A stretch of DNA of 64,000 nt from Pedobacter terrae (GTDB lineage: Bacteria > Bacteroidota > Bacteroidia > Sphingobacteriales > Sphingobacteriaceae), in the NCBI RefSeq assembly GCF_900100705.1, contig NZ_FNCH01000001.1, positions 137,163 through 201,162 of the forward strand. The letters run 5' to 3'. Position 1 is the stretch's first letter, and every line of letters starts with the position of its first letter. A program made the position numbers and the translations under genes. The notes under the pieces were generated by a model that did not search any database, had not been told where the DNA came from, and saw nothing but the letters and a program-made list of their open reading frames with translations. Shown here piece after piece: positions 37,440-46,840 of this stretch.

Positions 37440-38870
37440 ATGAAAAATAAAAAACTATATATACTGGCTATTTTGGCAATTGCATTTTCATCATGCAAAA
37501 AAGAATTGGATGAGGTAAATATCAACCCCAACGCACCAGAAATTGCACAGCCCGATTATTTACTTACCGGAACAACCAAGGCTACAGTAGATACTTATTG
37601 GGGCGTAACCAATAACATGAACTCCAGTTTGCTATTTGCGCAGCAATGGGCAAAAGTGCAATACACAGAAGAAGACCGGTTTATTTATTCGAACAGTAGT
37701 TTTACCACATTATGGTCAACAGGCTACGCCCAGAGTATTGCGGGTTTTAATAAAATCATCGAACTGGGCGAGGCGCAGGGTAATACGAACTATAAAGGTG
37801 TTGCACTCGTACTAAGATCATGGACATTTTTACTACTTACAGATGCTTATGGCGATATTCCTTATTCGCAGGCAGGGAAGATCAAACAGTTTGTTACCCC
37901 GGTTTACGATAAGCAAAAGGATGTTTATTACGGTATTTTAAGCGATTTGAAATCAGCACAGGCCGCTTTAGATCCTGCAGGAAAAGTTATTGCTGGAGAC
38001 GTAATTTATAGTAATAATATTACCTCATGGAAAAAGTTTGCCAATGCGCTTCGTCTTCGGATTGCCTTACGCATTGCAGATAAAGATCCGGCAAAAGCTA
38101 AACAGACAATTGATGAAATACAGGCAGAAGGTGGTGCCTATATCAGCAGTAATTCAGAAAATGCTGTTCTAAAATATGATGTATCGCCTCAGCAAAACCC
38201 GGTAGCGGCTTCATTTGAAACCAGAAATGATTACCGGATCAGTAAAACTATTGTGGATAAACTTAATTCTTTAAGTGATCCACGGTTGCCGGTTTATGCC
38301 AGTAAAACCGAAAACCAACCACAAGGTTATGTCGGGATCCCCAATGGTTCAACAAACTCTGAGGCCAGTGCGATAGGTTTGGCAAATTCTTCTAAACCTG
38401 GCGTTTACTTTTTAGATGCCAAGGCACCGGCTGTAATTTTTAATTATGCAGAATTACTTTTCGATAGGGCAGAGGCAGCCGCAAGAGGTTTTACGACTGA
38501 GGATGCTGAAGATTTATACAGGCAGGCCATCAGGGCATCTTTTCTACAATATAATATTAGTGGAACTGTCGTTGAAGATTACATCAAACAATCCGGAATA
38601 GCTTATCATACAGTTAATTATAAAAAATCAATTGGTGAGCAAAAATGGATCGCCTTATTTGGGCAGGGGTTAGAAGCCTGGGCAGAGCAAAGAAGGTTAG
38701 ACTATCCGCAGTTAACGGCCTCTGTAAATACTGTTTTAAATGGTAAAATTCCCGTGCGCTTTATTTATCCCGGAACCGAGCAGTCCTTAAACGGGCAGAA
38801 TTATAAAAATGCAGTCAGCAGTCAGGGAGCAGATTTATTAACCACCAAACTTTGGTTTGATGTTTTTTAA
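37440..38870 (+). CDS. SusD/RagB-type nutrient-binding lipoprotein (SusD-like 2)
   Basis: 476 residues with lipobox FSSC (Cys19) and the SusD-like_2 pattern: DYLLTGTTKATVDTYWG near the start, then NKIIELGEAQG and VLRSWTFLLLTDAYGDIPYSQAG, and the C-terminal region with EQKWIALFGQGLEAWAEQRRLDYP. It is 11 bp after susC, so co-transcribed and under the same leader control. It should close the SusC barrel and capture the same substrate. Confidence 0.95.
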   Translation: MKNKKLYILAILAIAFSSCKKELDEVNINPNAPEIAQPDYLLTGTTKATVDTYWGVTNNMNSSLLFAQQWAKVQYTEEDRFIYSNSSFTTLWSTGYAQSIAGFNKIIELGEAQGNTNYKGVALVLRSWTFLLLTDAYGDIPYSQAGKIKQFVTPVYDKQKDVYYGILSDLKSAQAALDPAGKVIAGDVIYSNNITSWKKFANALRLRIALRIADKDPAKAKQTIDEIQAEGGAYISSNSENAVLKYDVSPQQNPVAASFETRNDYRISKTIVDKLNSLSDPRLPVYASKTENQPQGYVGIPNGSTNSEASAIGLANSSKPGVYFLDAKAPAVIFNYAELLFDRAEAAARGFTTEDAEDLYRQAIRASFLQYNISGTVVEDYIKQSGIAYHTVNYKKSIGEQKWIALFGQGLEAWAEQRRLDYPQLTASVNTVLNGKIPVRFIYPGTEQSLNGQNYKNAVSSQGADLLTTKLWFDVF

Positions 38871-38905
38871 TCTGTGGTGTTGGATGTTACTATCTGACAC
38901 TGAAA

Positions 38906-38940
38906 CAAAAAAAGTCCCGGTTTAAATCGGGACTTTTTTG
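38906..38940. terminator. Terminator after the SAM-controlled susCD
   Basis: CAAAAAAAGTCCCG pairs with CGGGACTTTTTTG around an 8-nt loop. A and T tracts on both sides make it bidirectional between convergent genes. Confidence 0.88.
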
Positions 38941-38995
38941 TTGATCAGAGAAATAAATATTTAGCCTCTTCAGGTTCTTTATTTTCTCCGGGTAT

Positions 38996-39196
38996 TCATT
39001 TCGCCAAATCTTCGGCGGCGTTGCTCACCCTACTTTTCAGGTCTTCTGTATAACCTTTTGCTTTATCGGCCCATTCTGGTGCACGATCTAATAATTCGTC
39101 AACGATCGATTGTCCTGTAATCGGATCTTTCTTCGTAATATATTTTACGCCTGCATATACTGCTGCGCCAATAATGGCTGTTCTTAAAATTCCCAT
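38996..39196 (-). CDS. Small YtxH-like membrane-anchored protein (66 aa)
   Basis: 66 residues: an N-terminal hydrophobic helix (MGILRTAIIGAAVYAGVKYI) followed by a charged helical tail with Lys/Asp/Glu (WADKAKGYTEDLKSRVSNAAED). This resembles YtxH-type small stress proteins. The function is unknown. It is a single gene convergent with susD. Confidence 0.6.
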   Translation of the reverse strand: MGILRTAIIGAAVYAGVKYITKKDPITGQSIVDELLDRAPEWADKAKGYTEDLKSRVSNAAEDLAK

Positions 39197-39684
39197 GTTC
39201 TTTTCTGTTTTTTAAAATTAACATTTTGAGGTCGTTAAAAGTTTTAGACAATACCAAATAACTGTTGTTACAAATGATGTGTTGCCAGATCTTACCATCT
39301 GGAAGATCGGTGATTTTAGTGTTGGATTAATAATTTTAGTCGGTGAGATCTGTCGACTCTGCTGAGGATGACAAAACGAATGAGAATGTTTCTTAGGTTT
39401 TCTTTGTCTCTGTGGCAAATTATGCATGTGTATAATGGCCATCATTCTTAATTTTTACCAATTATCTCTATTAAATTTATATATTTCGGATAATTAACCA
39501 CTAATAAATCGATTAAACCAAATATTGCTCCATGAATAAGGAAAGCTGTTCCAGAAATTAAAGAATTTGAGCATCATAAATTAAAATTACTTCTTGCAAA
39601 ATAGCTTTAAAGTGCCACAAATGGTAAAAGTTAAATTGGACGGAAAATTGAGCAGCATCACTTCGGTCAAACTTTAGAAAACAT
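39197..39684. other. 488-bp intergenic region with dispersed repeat and possible gene debris
   Basis: GAGATCTGTCGACTCTGCTGAGGATGACAAAACG (about 39345-39378, split here as two motifs, GTCGACTCTGCTGAGGATGA and ACAAAACG) matches a repeat type common in this phylum. Further on, short coding-like runs (PEIKEFEHHKLKLLLAK then stop, about 39551-39607; VPQMVKVKLDGKLSS about 39611-39677) may be remnants of a decayed gene. Confidence 0.4.
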
Positions 39685-41727
39685 ATGATTGGTAGATTCT
39701 TATTCTGGCATCTGGTACACCTCATTTTAGGTATTCTATTCCTTTTTCCTACAAAGGTTTCGGCAGTTATTATCCTGTATGGTAAAAGTGGTAAAATAGA
39801 TTATAATCTTAAAACCGGGACCTTCAATGTGTCAGAAAGTGCTAAGCAGCTGTTGTTAAAAGGTTTCTCGCAAGCCGAATATCAAAAAAAAATGTTCGGA
39901 TCTAAGGATTATAAAGTAATTACCTATAGTAAAAAAACTATTCATGATGGATTTGGAAATGGGTTTAAACACGTTTTTTTGCTAAAAAGGGCTGGCTTAC
40001 CAACCATGCAACAAATATTTTATACTTACAGTGGTAAAAATTATTTCATCATCAGCGTGGTATTAAATGGTGTTGATTTATCGATTAACCATATGGTCCC
40101 CTTAAACGGCAACCTGATCGATCGGGAATATGCTGACCTGCCTACCAGTTTATTTGTACCTTTTGATAACGATACTTTCATTGCTTACAATACTATCCCT
40201 TTAACAGCTAATATTGCCAATCCTAGTGCAGAGGTTACCGCTTTATATCATAATCAGTCGCGGAAAGGTTTTGTGATTGGGTCTATTGAACATGGCAACT
40301 GGAAAACGGGTGTTATCACGGCAATGGATAATACTAAAAAAATCATCGTACAGGCCATCTGCGGTTTTACGGATGAAAATATTACCCGTGATAAAATTCC
40401 ACATGGTTATTTAAAGGGCAATTCGGTGAGTTCTTCAAAAGTATTTTTCGGTGCTTTTGATGATTGGCGTTTGGGCATGGAGACTTATGCCAAACTGAAC
40501 AGGATATCAGAACCACCCATTGCTTTTAAGTGGAATAAAGCCACGCCTGTAGGCTGGAACAGCTGGGGAGCCATGCAGGAAAAAATCACACTCGAAAAAG
40601 CGAATCAGGTAACAGATTTTTTTGCCGATAGTTTAAAGTCTTTCAGGAGTGGCGGCGTAGCTTACATCGATCTCGATTCGTATTGGGACAATCTGTTAAA
40701 TGGCGGTTTAACGGGCGATTACTCCAGACTAAAAGCCTTTGCCGATCACGCCAAATCTAAAGGATTAAAACCAGGCATCTATTGGGCGCCATTTGTGGAT
40801 TGGGGTTTTGCAGGCGGTGGTAACCGCAAAGCTGAAGGAACAGCTTATACTTTTGCCGAAATGTGGACAAAAGTTGGTCATGGTTACTATGATATAGATG
40901 GCGCAAGGGCATTAGATCCAACACATCCGGGTACACAGCAGCGTTTCGCATCCGTAATTAAGAAATTTAGAGAATGTGGTTTCGAAATGATCAAGATTGA
41001 TTTTTTAGGTCATGCGGCCATCGAATCTGATCATTTTTACGATCCCAAAATCACCACTGGTATGCAAGCCTATAAAACCGGAATGGAGTTTTTGCTAAAG
41101 CAGCTCGATAGTAAAATGATGGTGTATGCTGCGATCTCTCCGAATTTGGCTTCTGGCCGGTACGTACATGTACGCCGCATTGCCTGCGATGCTTTTAAAT
41201 CTATAAAAGATACCGAGTACACTTTAAATAGTGTAAGTAATGGTTGGTGGCAAACTTACCTATATGATTATATCGACGCCGATCATGTGGTTTTTTCTGA
41301 TCAATCAGATGGTGAAAATAAGGCAAGGTTTTTATCTGCCATAGTTACCGGTACCTGCATTACAGGCGATGATTTTTCTCTTCAGGGCAAATGGACAGGT
41401 ACTGCAAAACGGTTATTGAACAATACCGATATACTAAAGGTTTTAGAAGACGGAAAGGCATTTGTTCCGGTAGAAGGCAACAGGGGAAAATCGGCATCAC
41501 CATTATTTGTAAAATTGGTTGGAAATGTGAAATATCTGGCTGTATTTAATTACAGCGATGAGGCAAAAGTTTTTAATATCGATTTTTCGAGAATGGGGTT
41601 GAAAATAAACGCGACTTATAAAACTGAAAATCTAGTTAATCAAAAAACAGCAGATCTTAAAAATAACCAAATGCTCAGTTTAGCAGGTAAAGATGCTGCG
41701 ATCTTTAAAATCACGCTCAAACCATAA
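39685..41727 (+). CDS. Alpha-galactosidase-like glycoside hydrolase (clan GH-D)
   Basis: 680 residues with a signal peptide (HLILGILFLFPTKVSA). An N-terminal beta sandwich (about 30-280) precedes a TIM barrel starting TPVGWNSWGAMQEKI (about 289), the clan GH-D signature. KIDFLG (about 436) is the expected nucleophile Asp; CDAFKS (about 494) is near the expected acid/base. A C-terminal beta domain follows. It should release alpha-linked galactose or a similar sugar outside the cytoplasm. The exact family (GH27/GH36-like) is not certain. It precedes another enzyme of the same clan. Confidence 0.8.
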   Translation: MIGRFLFWHLVHLILGILFLFPTKVSAVIILYGKSGKIDYNLKTGTFNVSESAKQLLLKGFSQAEYQKKMFGSKDYKVITYSKKTIHDGFGNGFKHVFLLKRAGLPTMQQIFYTYSGKNYFIISVVLNGVDLSINHMVPLNGNLIDREYADLPTSLFVPFDNDTFIAYNTIPLTANIANPSAEVTALYHNQSRKGFVIGSIEHGNWKTGVITAMDNTKKIIVQAICGFTDENITRDKIPHGYLKGNSVSSSKVFFGAFDDWRLGMETYAKLNRISEPPIAFKWNKATPVGWNSWGAMQEKITLEKANQVTDFFADSLKSFRSGGVAYIDLDSYWDNLLNGGLTGDYSRLKAFADHAKSKGLKPGIYWAPFVDWGFAGGGNRKAEGTAYTFAEMWTKVGHGYYDIDGARALDPTHPGTQQRFASVIKKFRECGFEMIKIDFLGHAAIESDHFYDPKITTGMQAYKTGMEFLLKQLDSKMMVYAAISPNLASGRYVHVRRIACDAFKSIKDTEYTLNSVSNGWWQTYLYDYIDADHVVFSDQSDGENKARFLSAIVTGTCITGDDFSLQGKWTGTAKRLLNNTDILKVLEDGKAFVPVEGNRGKSASPLFVKLVGNVKYLAVFNYSDEAKVFNIDFSRMGLKINATYKTENLVNQKTADLKNNQMLSLAGKDAAIFKITLKP

Positions 41728-41779
41728 CCAATAATCAACCCTTTATCTATAAAAATTAGCAATACTATTGAAGACACCA

Positions 41780-43990
41780 ATGAATAAACCAAATCAATTT
41801 ACAGGTTACATTAGGCATGGCGCGTTGGCCATTGCCTTTTCCATCTTTGCGCTTACCAAGCTTAATGCACAAACCATTATACCCATCGAAACCGCACACA
41901 ATGCACTGGTGTTGGAAGCCAATGCTAAAAAAGAGGTAAACACGATATTTTTTGGCAGAAAGCTTACCGATAAGCAGGAATATACGCAGGTTAGTAGCCA
42001 ATACAAACAAACAGAAGATTATACCGGACAGTTAAATTCGGCATATACGCCATCAGGTTCAAGGAACCTGGTTGAGCCGGCCATTAGCGTTACCCATGCC
42101 GATGGCAATAATTCGCTCGATATGAAATATGTTGATCATACGGTCGCCAAAGTAGATGATAATGTAAGCCTCTTAAAAATCAGGTTAAAAGATCCCGTTT
42201 ACAATTTCGAAGTCACGCTATTTTATAAATCATTTTACAAACAGGATGTAATAGAGCAATGGACCGAAATTAAGCATAACGAAAAAGGAACAGTTATATT
42301 AAATAAATATGCTTCGGCAAACCTGCACTTAAAATCGCCACATTTCTGGTTAAACCAATACCATGGCGATTGGGCCAAAGAAATGCAGCCCGAGCAGAGT
42401 GAAATTACCCATGGTATTAAAACTCTGGATAGCAAACTAGGCACAAGGGCCAATCTTTTTCAGCCTTCGGTTTTCATGATTTCGATGGATAAACCAGCGG
42501 AGGAGAATGCAGGTAACGTTTTATACGGTGCTTTGGAATGGAGTGGTAATTTTAGGATCGATCTGGAACTCGATTATCAAAATAACCTGCGCATTATTGC
42601 AGGAATGAATAATTATGCTTCACCTTATAACCTTAAACCGGGCGAAGTTTTTGCAACGCCAGCATTTTTATATACTTTTTCTGACCAGGGGAAAGGCGAT
42701 GCGAGCAGAAAACTGCAGAACTGGGCACGCAACTATAAAATATTAGATGGCAAAGGCACACGTTTAACGCTTTTAAACAATTGGGAAGCTACTTATTTCG
42801 ATTTTAATGAACAAAAACTGGCTGAATTGTTAAAAGATACCAAAAAACTGGGGGTCGATTTCTTTTTGCTGGATGATGGTTGGTTTGGCAATAAATATCC
42901 GCGTAACAGCGATAACGCAGCGCTTGGCGACTGGCAGGAAAACAAAAAGAAACTCCCTAATGGTATTGCCTCATTGGTAAAAGAAGCCGATAATATTGGT
43001 ACCCGGTTCGGGATCTGGATAGAACCTGAAATGGTGAGCCCCAAAAGTGAACTGTATGAAAAACATCCTGATTGGGTGGTGAAACAGCCAAACCGCCCTG
43101 AGTATTATTTCAGGAACCAGCTCGAGCTTGATCTGTCGAACCCTAAGGTTCAGGATTTTGTTTTCGGGGTAGTGGATAGGTTATTTACCAAAAATCCAAA
43201 ACTGGCCTATATTAAATGGGATTGTAATGCGGTAATTTATAATGCTTACTCAGCACACCAGAAAAATCAATCACATTTTTACATCGATTATGTTAAGGGA
43301 TTGTATAATGTATTACAGCGCATCCGTGCCAAATATCCTACTGTGCCGATGATGTTATGTTCTGGCGGCGGTGGCAGGGTAGATTATGCCGCACTCCAGT
43401 ATTTTACGGAGTTTTGGCCCAGCGACAATACCGACCCACTGGAAAGAATCTTCATACAATGGGAATACTCTTATTTTTATCCAGCCATCAGCACATCCAA
43501 CCACGTTACTGATTGGGGCAAACAACCAATAAAATTCCGTACTGATGTAGCCATGATGGGGAAACTGGGTTTTGATATTGTGGTAAGCAAACTGCCCGAA
43601 AAAGAACTTCAGTTCTGTCAGGAGGCAATTAAAAACTATAATGAACTGAAAGCGATTATCTGGCAGGGCGAACAATATCGTTTAGCCGATCCTCGTAATG
43701 GTAGTGTAGCCTCGATGTTATATGTAAATGAGCAGAAAACGGAAGGCGTAATTTTTAATTACCTGGTTAATTACCGTTATGGCGAAGGCAGCAAATATCC
43801 GGTTAAATTAAATGGATTGGATGCAGCTAAGAAATATCAGATCAGGGAAATCAACTTGTTTCCTGATACGAAATCGCCAATTGATGGCAACAAAACCTAC
43901 ACAGGAGATTTTTTGATGAATATTGGGTTTAACCCGGTTTTAACTACAGATAGAACGAGTGTAGTGCTGAAGTTTGAGGAAGTAAAATAA
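41780..43990 (+). CDS. GH36 alpha-galactosidase
   Basis: The ATG at 41780 (four codons inside the longest frame, which starts at TTG) gives about 736 residues with a signal peptide ending KLNAQ. It has the GH36 N-terminal beta domain, a TIM barrel with nucleophile Asp in YIKWDCN and acid/base Asp in FWPSDNTDP, and the substrate-site motifs LDDGWFG and GIWIEPEMVS. It hydrolyses alpha-1,6-linked galactose in raffinose-type or galactomannan-derived sugars. It lies 52 bp downstream of another clan GH-D enzyme, so they probably act on the same type of glycan. Confidence 0.93.
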   Translation: MNKPNQFTGYIRHGALAIAFSIFALTKLNAQTIIPIETAHNALVLEANAKKEVNTIFFGRKLTDKQEYTQVSSQYKQTEDYTGQLNSAYTPSGSRNLVEPAISVTHADGNNSLDMKYVDHTVAKVDDNVSLLKIRLKDPVYNFEVTLFYKSFYKQDVIEQWTEIKHNEKGTVILNKYASANLHLKSPHFWLNQYHGDWAKEMQPEQSEITHGIKTLDSKLGTRANLFQPSVFMISMDKPAEENAGNVLYGALEWSGNFRIDLELDYQNNLRIIAGMNNYASPYNLKPGEVFATPAFLYTFSDQGKGDASRKLQNWARNYKILDGKGTRLTLLNNWEATYFDFNEQKLAELLKDTKKLGVDFFLLDDGWFGNKYPRNSDNAALGDWQENKKKLPNGIASLVKEADNIGTRFGIWIEPEMVSPKSELYEKHPDWVVKQPNRPEYYFRNQLELDLSNPKVQDFVFGVVDRLFTKNPKLAYIKWDCNAVIYNAYSAHQKNQSHFYIDYVKGLYNVLQRIRAKYPTVPMMLCSGGGGRVDYAALQYFTEFWPSDNTDPLERIFIQWEYSYFYPAISTSNHVTDWGKQPIKFRTDVAMMGKLGFDIVVSKLPEKELQFCQEAIKNYNELKAIIWQGEQYRLADPRNGSVASMLYVNEQKTEGVIFNYLVNYRYGEGSKYPVKLNGLDAAKKYQIREINLFPDTKSPIDGNKTYTGDFLMNIGFNPVLTTDRTSVVLKFEEVK

Positions 43991-44005
43991 TAAAATATGT
44001 CGCCG

Positions 44006-44033
44006 TGGTTCGTGTCGCTGTCGCCACGAACCA
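44006..44033. repeat. Palindrome TGGTTCGTG...CACGAACCA, copy 1
   Basis: TGGTTCGTG (44006-44014) and CACGAACCA (44025-44033) are exact complements with a 10-nt loop. The same 9-bp arms recur at 44219-44240. Confidence 0.65.
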
Positions 44034-44147
44034 TTTATAAGAGGGGGCATTTTGGTTTAGTAAGTTGTATTTTTTTGAACTTCTACGGAGGGCACCATTC
44101 AGGCCTTTGCTTTGGCCCATTGGCATTAAGACTTCCGCCGGGAAGGG

Positions 44148-44297
44148 ATCATTAAACCAAACCACTGAACTCACCGAGAAAATTCACTGAGTGCATGGAG
44201 TTGGCCTTTCTGTTGCCATGGTTCGTGTCATCACGAACCACTTAGACGAAATTACCGACTTCACTGAGGAAAGTCACCGTGTACGTCAAGTTGGATG
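44148..44297. repeat. Degenerate direct repeat with hairpin copy 2
   Basis: A segment running ACCACTGAACTCACCGAG ... GTGCATGGAGTTGG (about 44160-44203) is repeated in degenerate form as ACCGACTTCACTGAGG ... GTACGTCAAGTTGG (about 44252-44295). Between them lies TGGTTCGTG (44219-44227) / CACGAACCA (44232-44240) with a 4-nt loop. Confidence 0.5.
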
Positions 44298-44531
44298 ATT
44301 GCGGCAAACTAGCGTCCGTGTCCTGATACAATTGCATTATCTCAACCGAACAACGCGGAATGGGGTATGCCGATATAGTTTGATCTTCGGGTCGCTAAAC
44401 TTAATATTGATTTAAAACTGCAGCGTAACTTTAACAATTTCATAATGATAGCTAATCATCTTGCTAATAACATCGTTTCATATTTGTTTAAAGAGGCGAA
44501 CCAAATAATAAGACGATTTAAGCAAAATGAT

Positions 44532-44801
44532 ATGAGACTGATTTCTTGCGTGGCGCTATTGATGGTTATACCAGCAATTGGCCTTTTAACCAAAGCCGAT
44601 AAATTTACTGACAAAAAAACGCCTGATAAACCAGTACATGAGCGGGTTGCAAATGATTCAACTATATATACTCGGTTTAATCAGGCTGGTGGGCTTACTA
44701 ATTATGAGCAGGTGCCTATTATATCTACAACTGATTATCGCATAAGTTATTTCAAGGCTGCACATCCTGATTCCAGCCCATTTTTCACTATTAATAAATA
44801 G
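44532..44801 (+). CDS. Small hypothetical exported protein
   Basis: The ATG at 44532 gives 89 residues with a hydrophobic N-terminal segment (MRLISCVALLMVIPAIGLL) that looks like a signal peptide or anchor, then a polar domain ending YFKAAHPDSSPFFTINK. Starting at 44445 would add 29 residues before it. I do not recognise the family. It could be a small periplasmic protein. Confidence 0.4.
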   Translation: MRLISCVALLMVIPAIGLLTKADKFTDKKTPDKPVHERVANDSTIYTRFNQAGGLTNYEQVPIISTTDYRISYFKAAHPDSSPFFTINK

Positions 44802-44804
44802 CCG

Positions 44805-44860
44805 GTCTAGACTAACGACTCTGGACTAAAGACTGAGGACTCAAAACTCCAAACTCCAAA
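44805..44860. repeat. Degenerate GACT-type heptamer repeats
   Basis: Units like GACTNNN recur about every 7 bp (GTCTAGACTAACGACTCTGG, then ACTAAAGACTGAGGACTC and AACTCCAAACTCCAAACT). Similar stretches occur at 11765-11800 and 52551-52582. They look like a spacer-filling repeat type, not a gene. Confidence 0.5.
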
Positions 44861-45643
44861 CTATTTATTCTCCCACCAGGTTAACGGAAATTCTATTTCA
44901 TCAACAGAGCTTGCAATCATATCAGGTTTAAAGGCATAATGTCCTAAAGTATCTTTGCTTGATATGCCCGAAAGTACCAAAATAGTTTTATAACCCATCT
45001 GTACACCGCCCTGTATATCAGTTTCCATCGTATCGCCAATAACGGTGGTTTCACTGGTTTCCAAACCTAAGAATTTACGTGCCGAACGCATCATCACCGG
45101 ACTTGGTTTACCAGTAACAAATGCTTTTCTGCCAGTTGCTTCTTCAATCATGGCTGTAGTGGCTGCAATCCCGAGGTTATTCCATCCAGGTTTCTTTGGC
45201 GATGGATCTCTGTTTGTGGTGATAAATTTGGCGCCAGCCAGAATCATGTCGACCGCACGTTGAACCATTTCAAGTGTAAAGTTCCTGCCTTCGCCCAATA
45301 CCACAAATTCAGGATCGGTATTGACCAAAGTAATGCCATGATCGTGTAAACTGCTTAACAAGCCGCCTTCTCCCAATACATAAGCAGTACCGTTCGGACT
45401 TTGATCGGAAAGGAATTTCCCGGTAGCCATTGCACTGGTATATACGTGGCTTTCTTCAACCTTTATACCCAGTCCCTTTAATTTACGTACCACTTCCAAT
45501 GGCGTTCTCTGGCTATTGTTGGTCATAAACGCGAAAGGAATCTCTTCGTCGATCAGTTTTTTAATGAATCTGTCTGCTCCCGTGATGAGTGCCTCTCCGC
45601 TATAAATCACCCCATCCATATCGATTAATAATCCTTGCTTCAT
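44861..45643 (-). CDS. HAD superfamily phosphatase, class IIA (NagD-like)
   Basis: The ATG at 45643 gives 260 residues beginning MKQGLLIDMDGVIYSGEAL; an upstream ATG at 45694 would add 17 residues before the conserved strand. HAD motif I is DMDGV (Asp8/Asp10), motif II is TNNS, the Lys is in GKPSP, and motif III is GDTMETD. The cap insertion between motifs II and III fits class IIA (NagD/pNPPase). It dephosphorylates a small sugar or nucleotide phosphate; the substrate is unknown. Confidence 0.92.
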   Translation of the reverse strand: MKQGLLIDMDGVIYSGEALITGADRFIKKLIDEEIPFAFMTNNSQRTPLEVVRKLKGLGIKVEESHVYTSAMATGKFLSDQSPNGTAYVLGEGGLLSSLHDHGITLVNTDPEFVVLGEGRNFTLEMVQRAVDMILAGAKFITTNRDPSPKKPGWNNLGIAATTAMIEEATGRKAFVTGKPSPVMMRSARKFLGLETSETTVIGDTMETDIQGGVQMGYKTILVLSGISSKDTLGHYAFKPDMIASSVDEIEFPLTWWENK

Positions 45644-46046
45644 CTTTTTAAAATTTAATCTGTTTATATGCAAACTTAATATTTTCTTATACAATCAGTG
45701 TTAAGTTGAATTTTGGACTGTCAGTTTTAATGCAAGCCGGGCTTGTTATGCAATGTCAATTAATTTGTAAATTTATATCAATAACATGCTTAATAACTGA
45801 TGCCGATATGTTGGCTGGAAAGGTCAAGTACCTGTTTTCTTGCCCTTCATGTGATTATTTCAATGTAACGCCAATTCAGGTACGGTTAAAGGAATTAAAG
45901 TAGCGAATATTAATAGCCTAGCTGAAAATGGTTGTTGGATGCCAATATTGTTTTAGGAGATGAAAAATTTAAAAAACCTGTAGGCACTATTCATATTAAA
46001 CAATATTTCAGCGTAGCAGTTAAATAAGGCAAGGTGCTTAATAAAA
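45644..46046. other. 403-bp intergenic region with probable gene debris
   Basis: No intact gene. On the plus strand a run with NSGTVKGIKVANINSLAENG (about 45865-45930) is followed in another frame by DANIVLGDEKFKKPVGTIHI...AVK and stop (45938-46027). The pattern suggests a frameshifted remnant of a larger gene. Confidence 0.4.
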
Positions 46047-46775
46047 TTAAATGTACATAGGCGCCATTTTTCGCCAATAATGGGGCCGGTGTGCATTGCT
46101 TTCCCAGGTGTGAAACTGGTTGCGAATACCTTTTTTCCATAGTAAATTGCTCAGGTGTTGGTTGTCGTTTAAAAAAGGATCCGTTTCGCCGACCGCAAGG
46201 ATAATTTCCATATTTCTAACTGCCGATAATAATTGATCATCGTTTAAGTTTGCTATATATTGGGTAGGCATATTAAAATAAACGCCGTCGCTATGAAATC
46301 CATCCAGCAGGTCTCTAAAGTCGCCAATGTTTTGGGTAAGATCGTACCGCCCACTAATGCCAACAGCTTTTTTAAATAACCAGGGATATTTAAGGGCCAG
46401 GTTTATAGCATGATAAGCCCCCATGCTGCAGCCGGCAGTTTCAATATAATTGCCGTTGTTTTTCTGATAAATAAGCGGTAATACTTCTTCGAGCAGATAT
46501 TTTTCATATTGTAAATGCCTGTCTATGCGTACCGATGGAAATACTTCATCATTATAAAAACTCTCTCCATCTACGCTGTCCACACAGAAAATCTGAAGTT
46601 CGCCGTTTTCAATCTGCGCACTCAAAGAAGCGATAATTCCCCAGTTTTCGTAATCGTAAAATCTGGCCATCCGGGTGGGGAAGAAGATGACTGCCCTTCC
46701 TGAGTGGCCGAAAACAAGAAGCTCCATGTCTCGCTGAAGATGCTGGCTGAACCATTTGTGATATTCCCTGTTCAT
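46047..46775 (-). CDS. Esterase family alpha/beta hydrolase
   Basis: 242 residues with no signal peptide. The nucleophile elbow is GCSMGAYHA (Ser117), the acid is probably Asp in AVGETDPFL, and the His is in NAHRPHYWRK. This matches the putative-esterase (D-type) group that includes FrmB-like S-formylglutathione hydrolases and glycan acyl-esterases. The substrate is unknown. It lies 65 bp downstream of an SGNH hydrolase on the same strand, so both may be in one transcript. Confidence 0.88.
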   Translation of the reverse strand: MNREYHKWFSQHLQRDMELLVFGHSGRAVIFFPTRMARFYDYENWGIIASLSAQIENGELQIFCVDSVDGESFYNDEVFPSVRIDRHLQYEKYLLEEVLPLIYQKNNGNYIETAGCSMGAYHAINLALKYPWLFKKAVGISGRYDLTQNIGDFRDLLDGFHSDGVYFNMPTQYIANLNDDQLLSAVRNMEIILAVGETDPFLNDNQHLSNLLWKKGIRNQFHTWESNAHRPHYWRKMAPMYI

Positions 46776-46840
46776 TGCGTTAATTCTTTTCTGGAAAATT
46801 AAGGCATCAATGTTATCAGCATATTAATTAAGCGTAATAA

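Larger units (their letters stand above)
43991..44531. other. 541-bp intergenic region rich in degenerate repeats
   Basis: Two TGGTTCGTG/CACGAACCA hairpins (44006 and 44219) and a degenerate about 45-bp direct repeat are listed separately. An in-frame upstream start for the next ORF (ATG 44445) lies here but looks non-coding. Confidence 0.5.

Noticed and set aside
39218..39445. Minus-strand ORF in a spacer
   Set aside because: It runs through a dispersed repeat and has an unlikely amino-acid composition (many His, Gln and Lys without helix or strand pattern).
39197..39684. Possible CRISPR or phage attachment signal in the repeat-rich spacers
   Set aside because: The repeats are degenerate, unevenly spaced and lack cas or integrase genes nearby.
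45706..45903. 65-codon ORF after the HAD phosphatase
   Set aside because: No family features; it overlaps what looks like gene debris in another frame.
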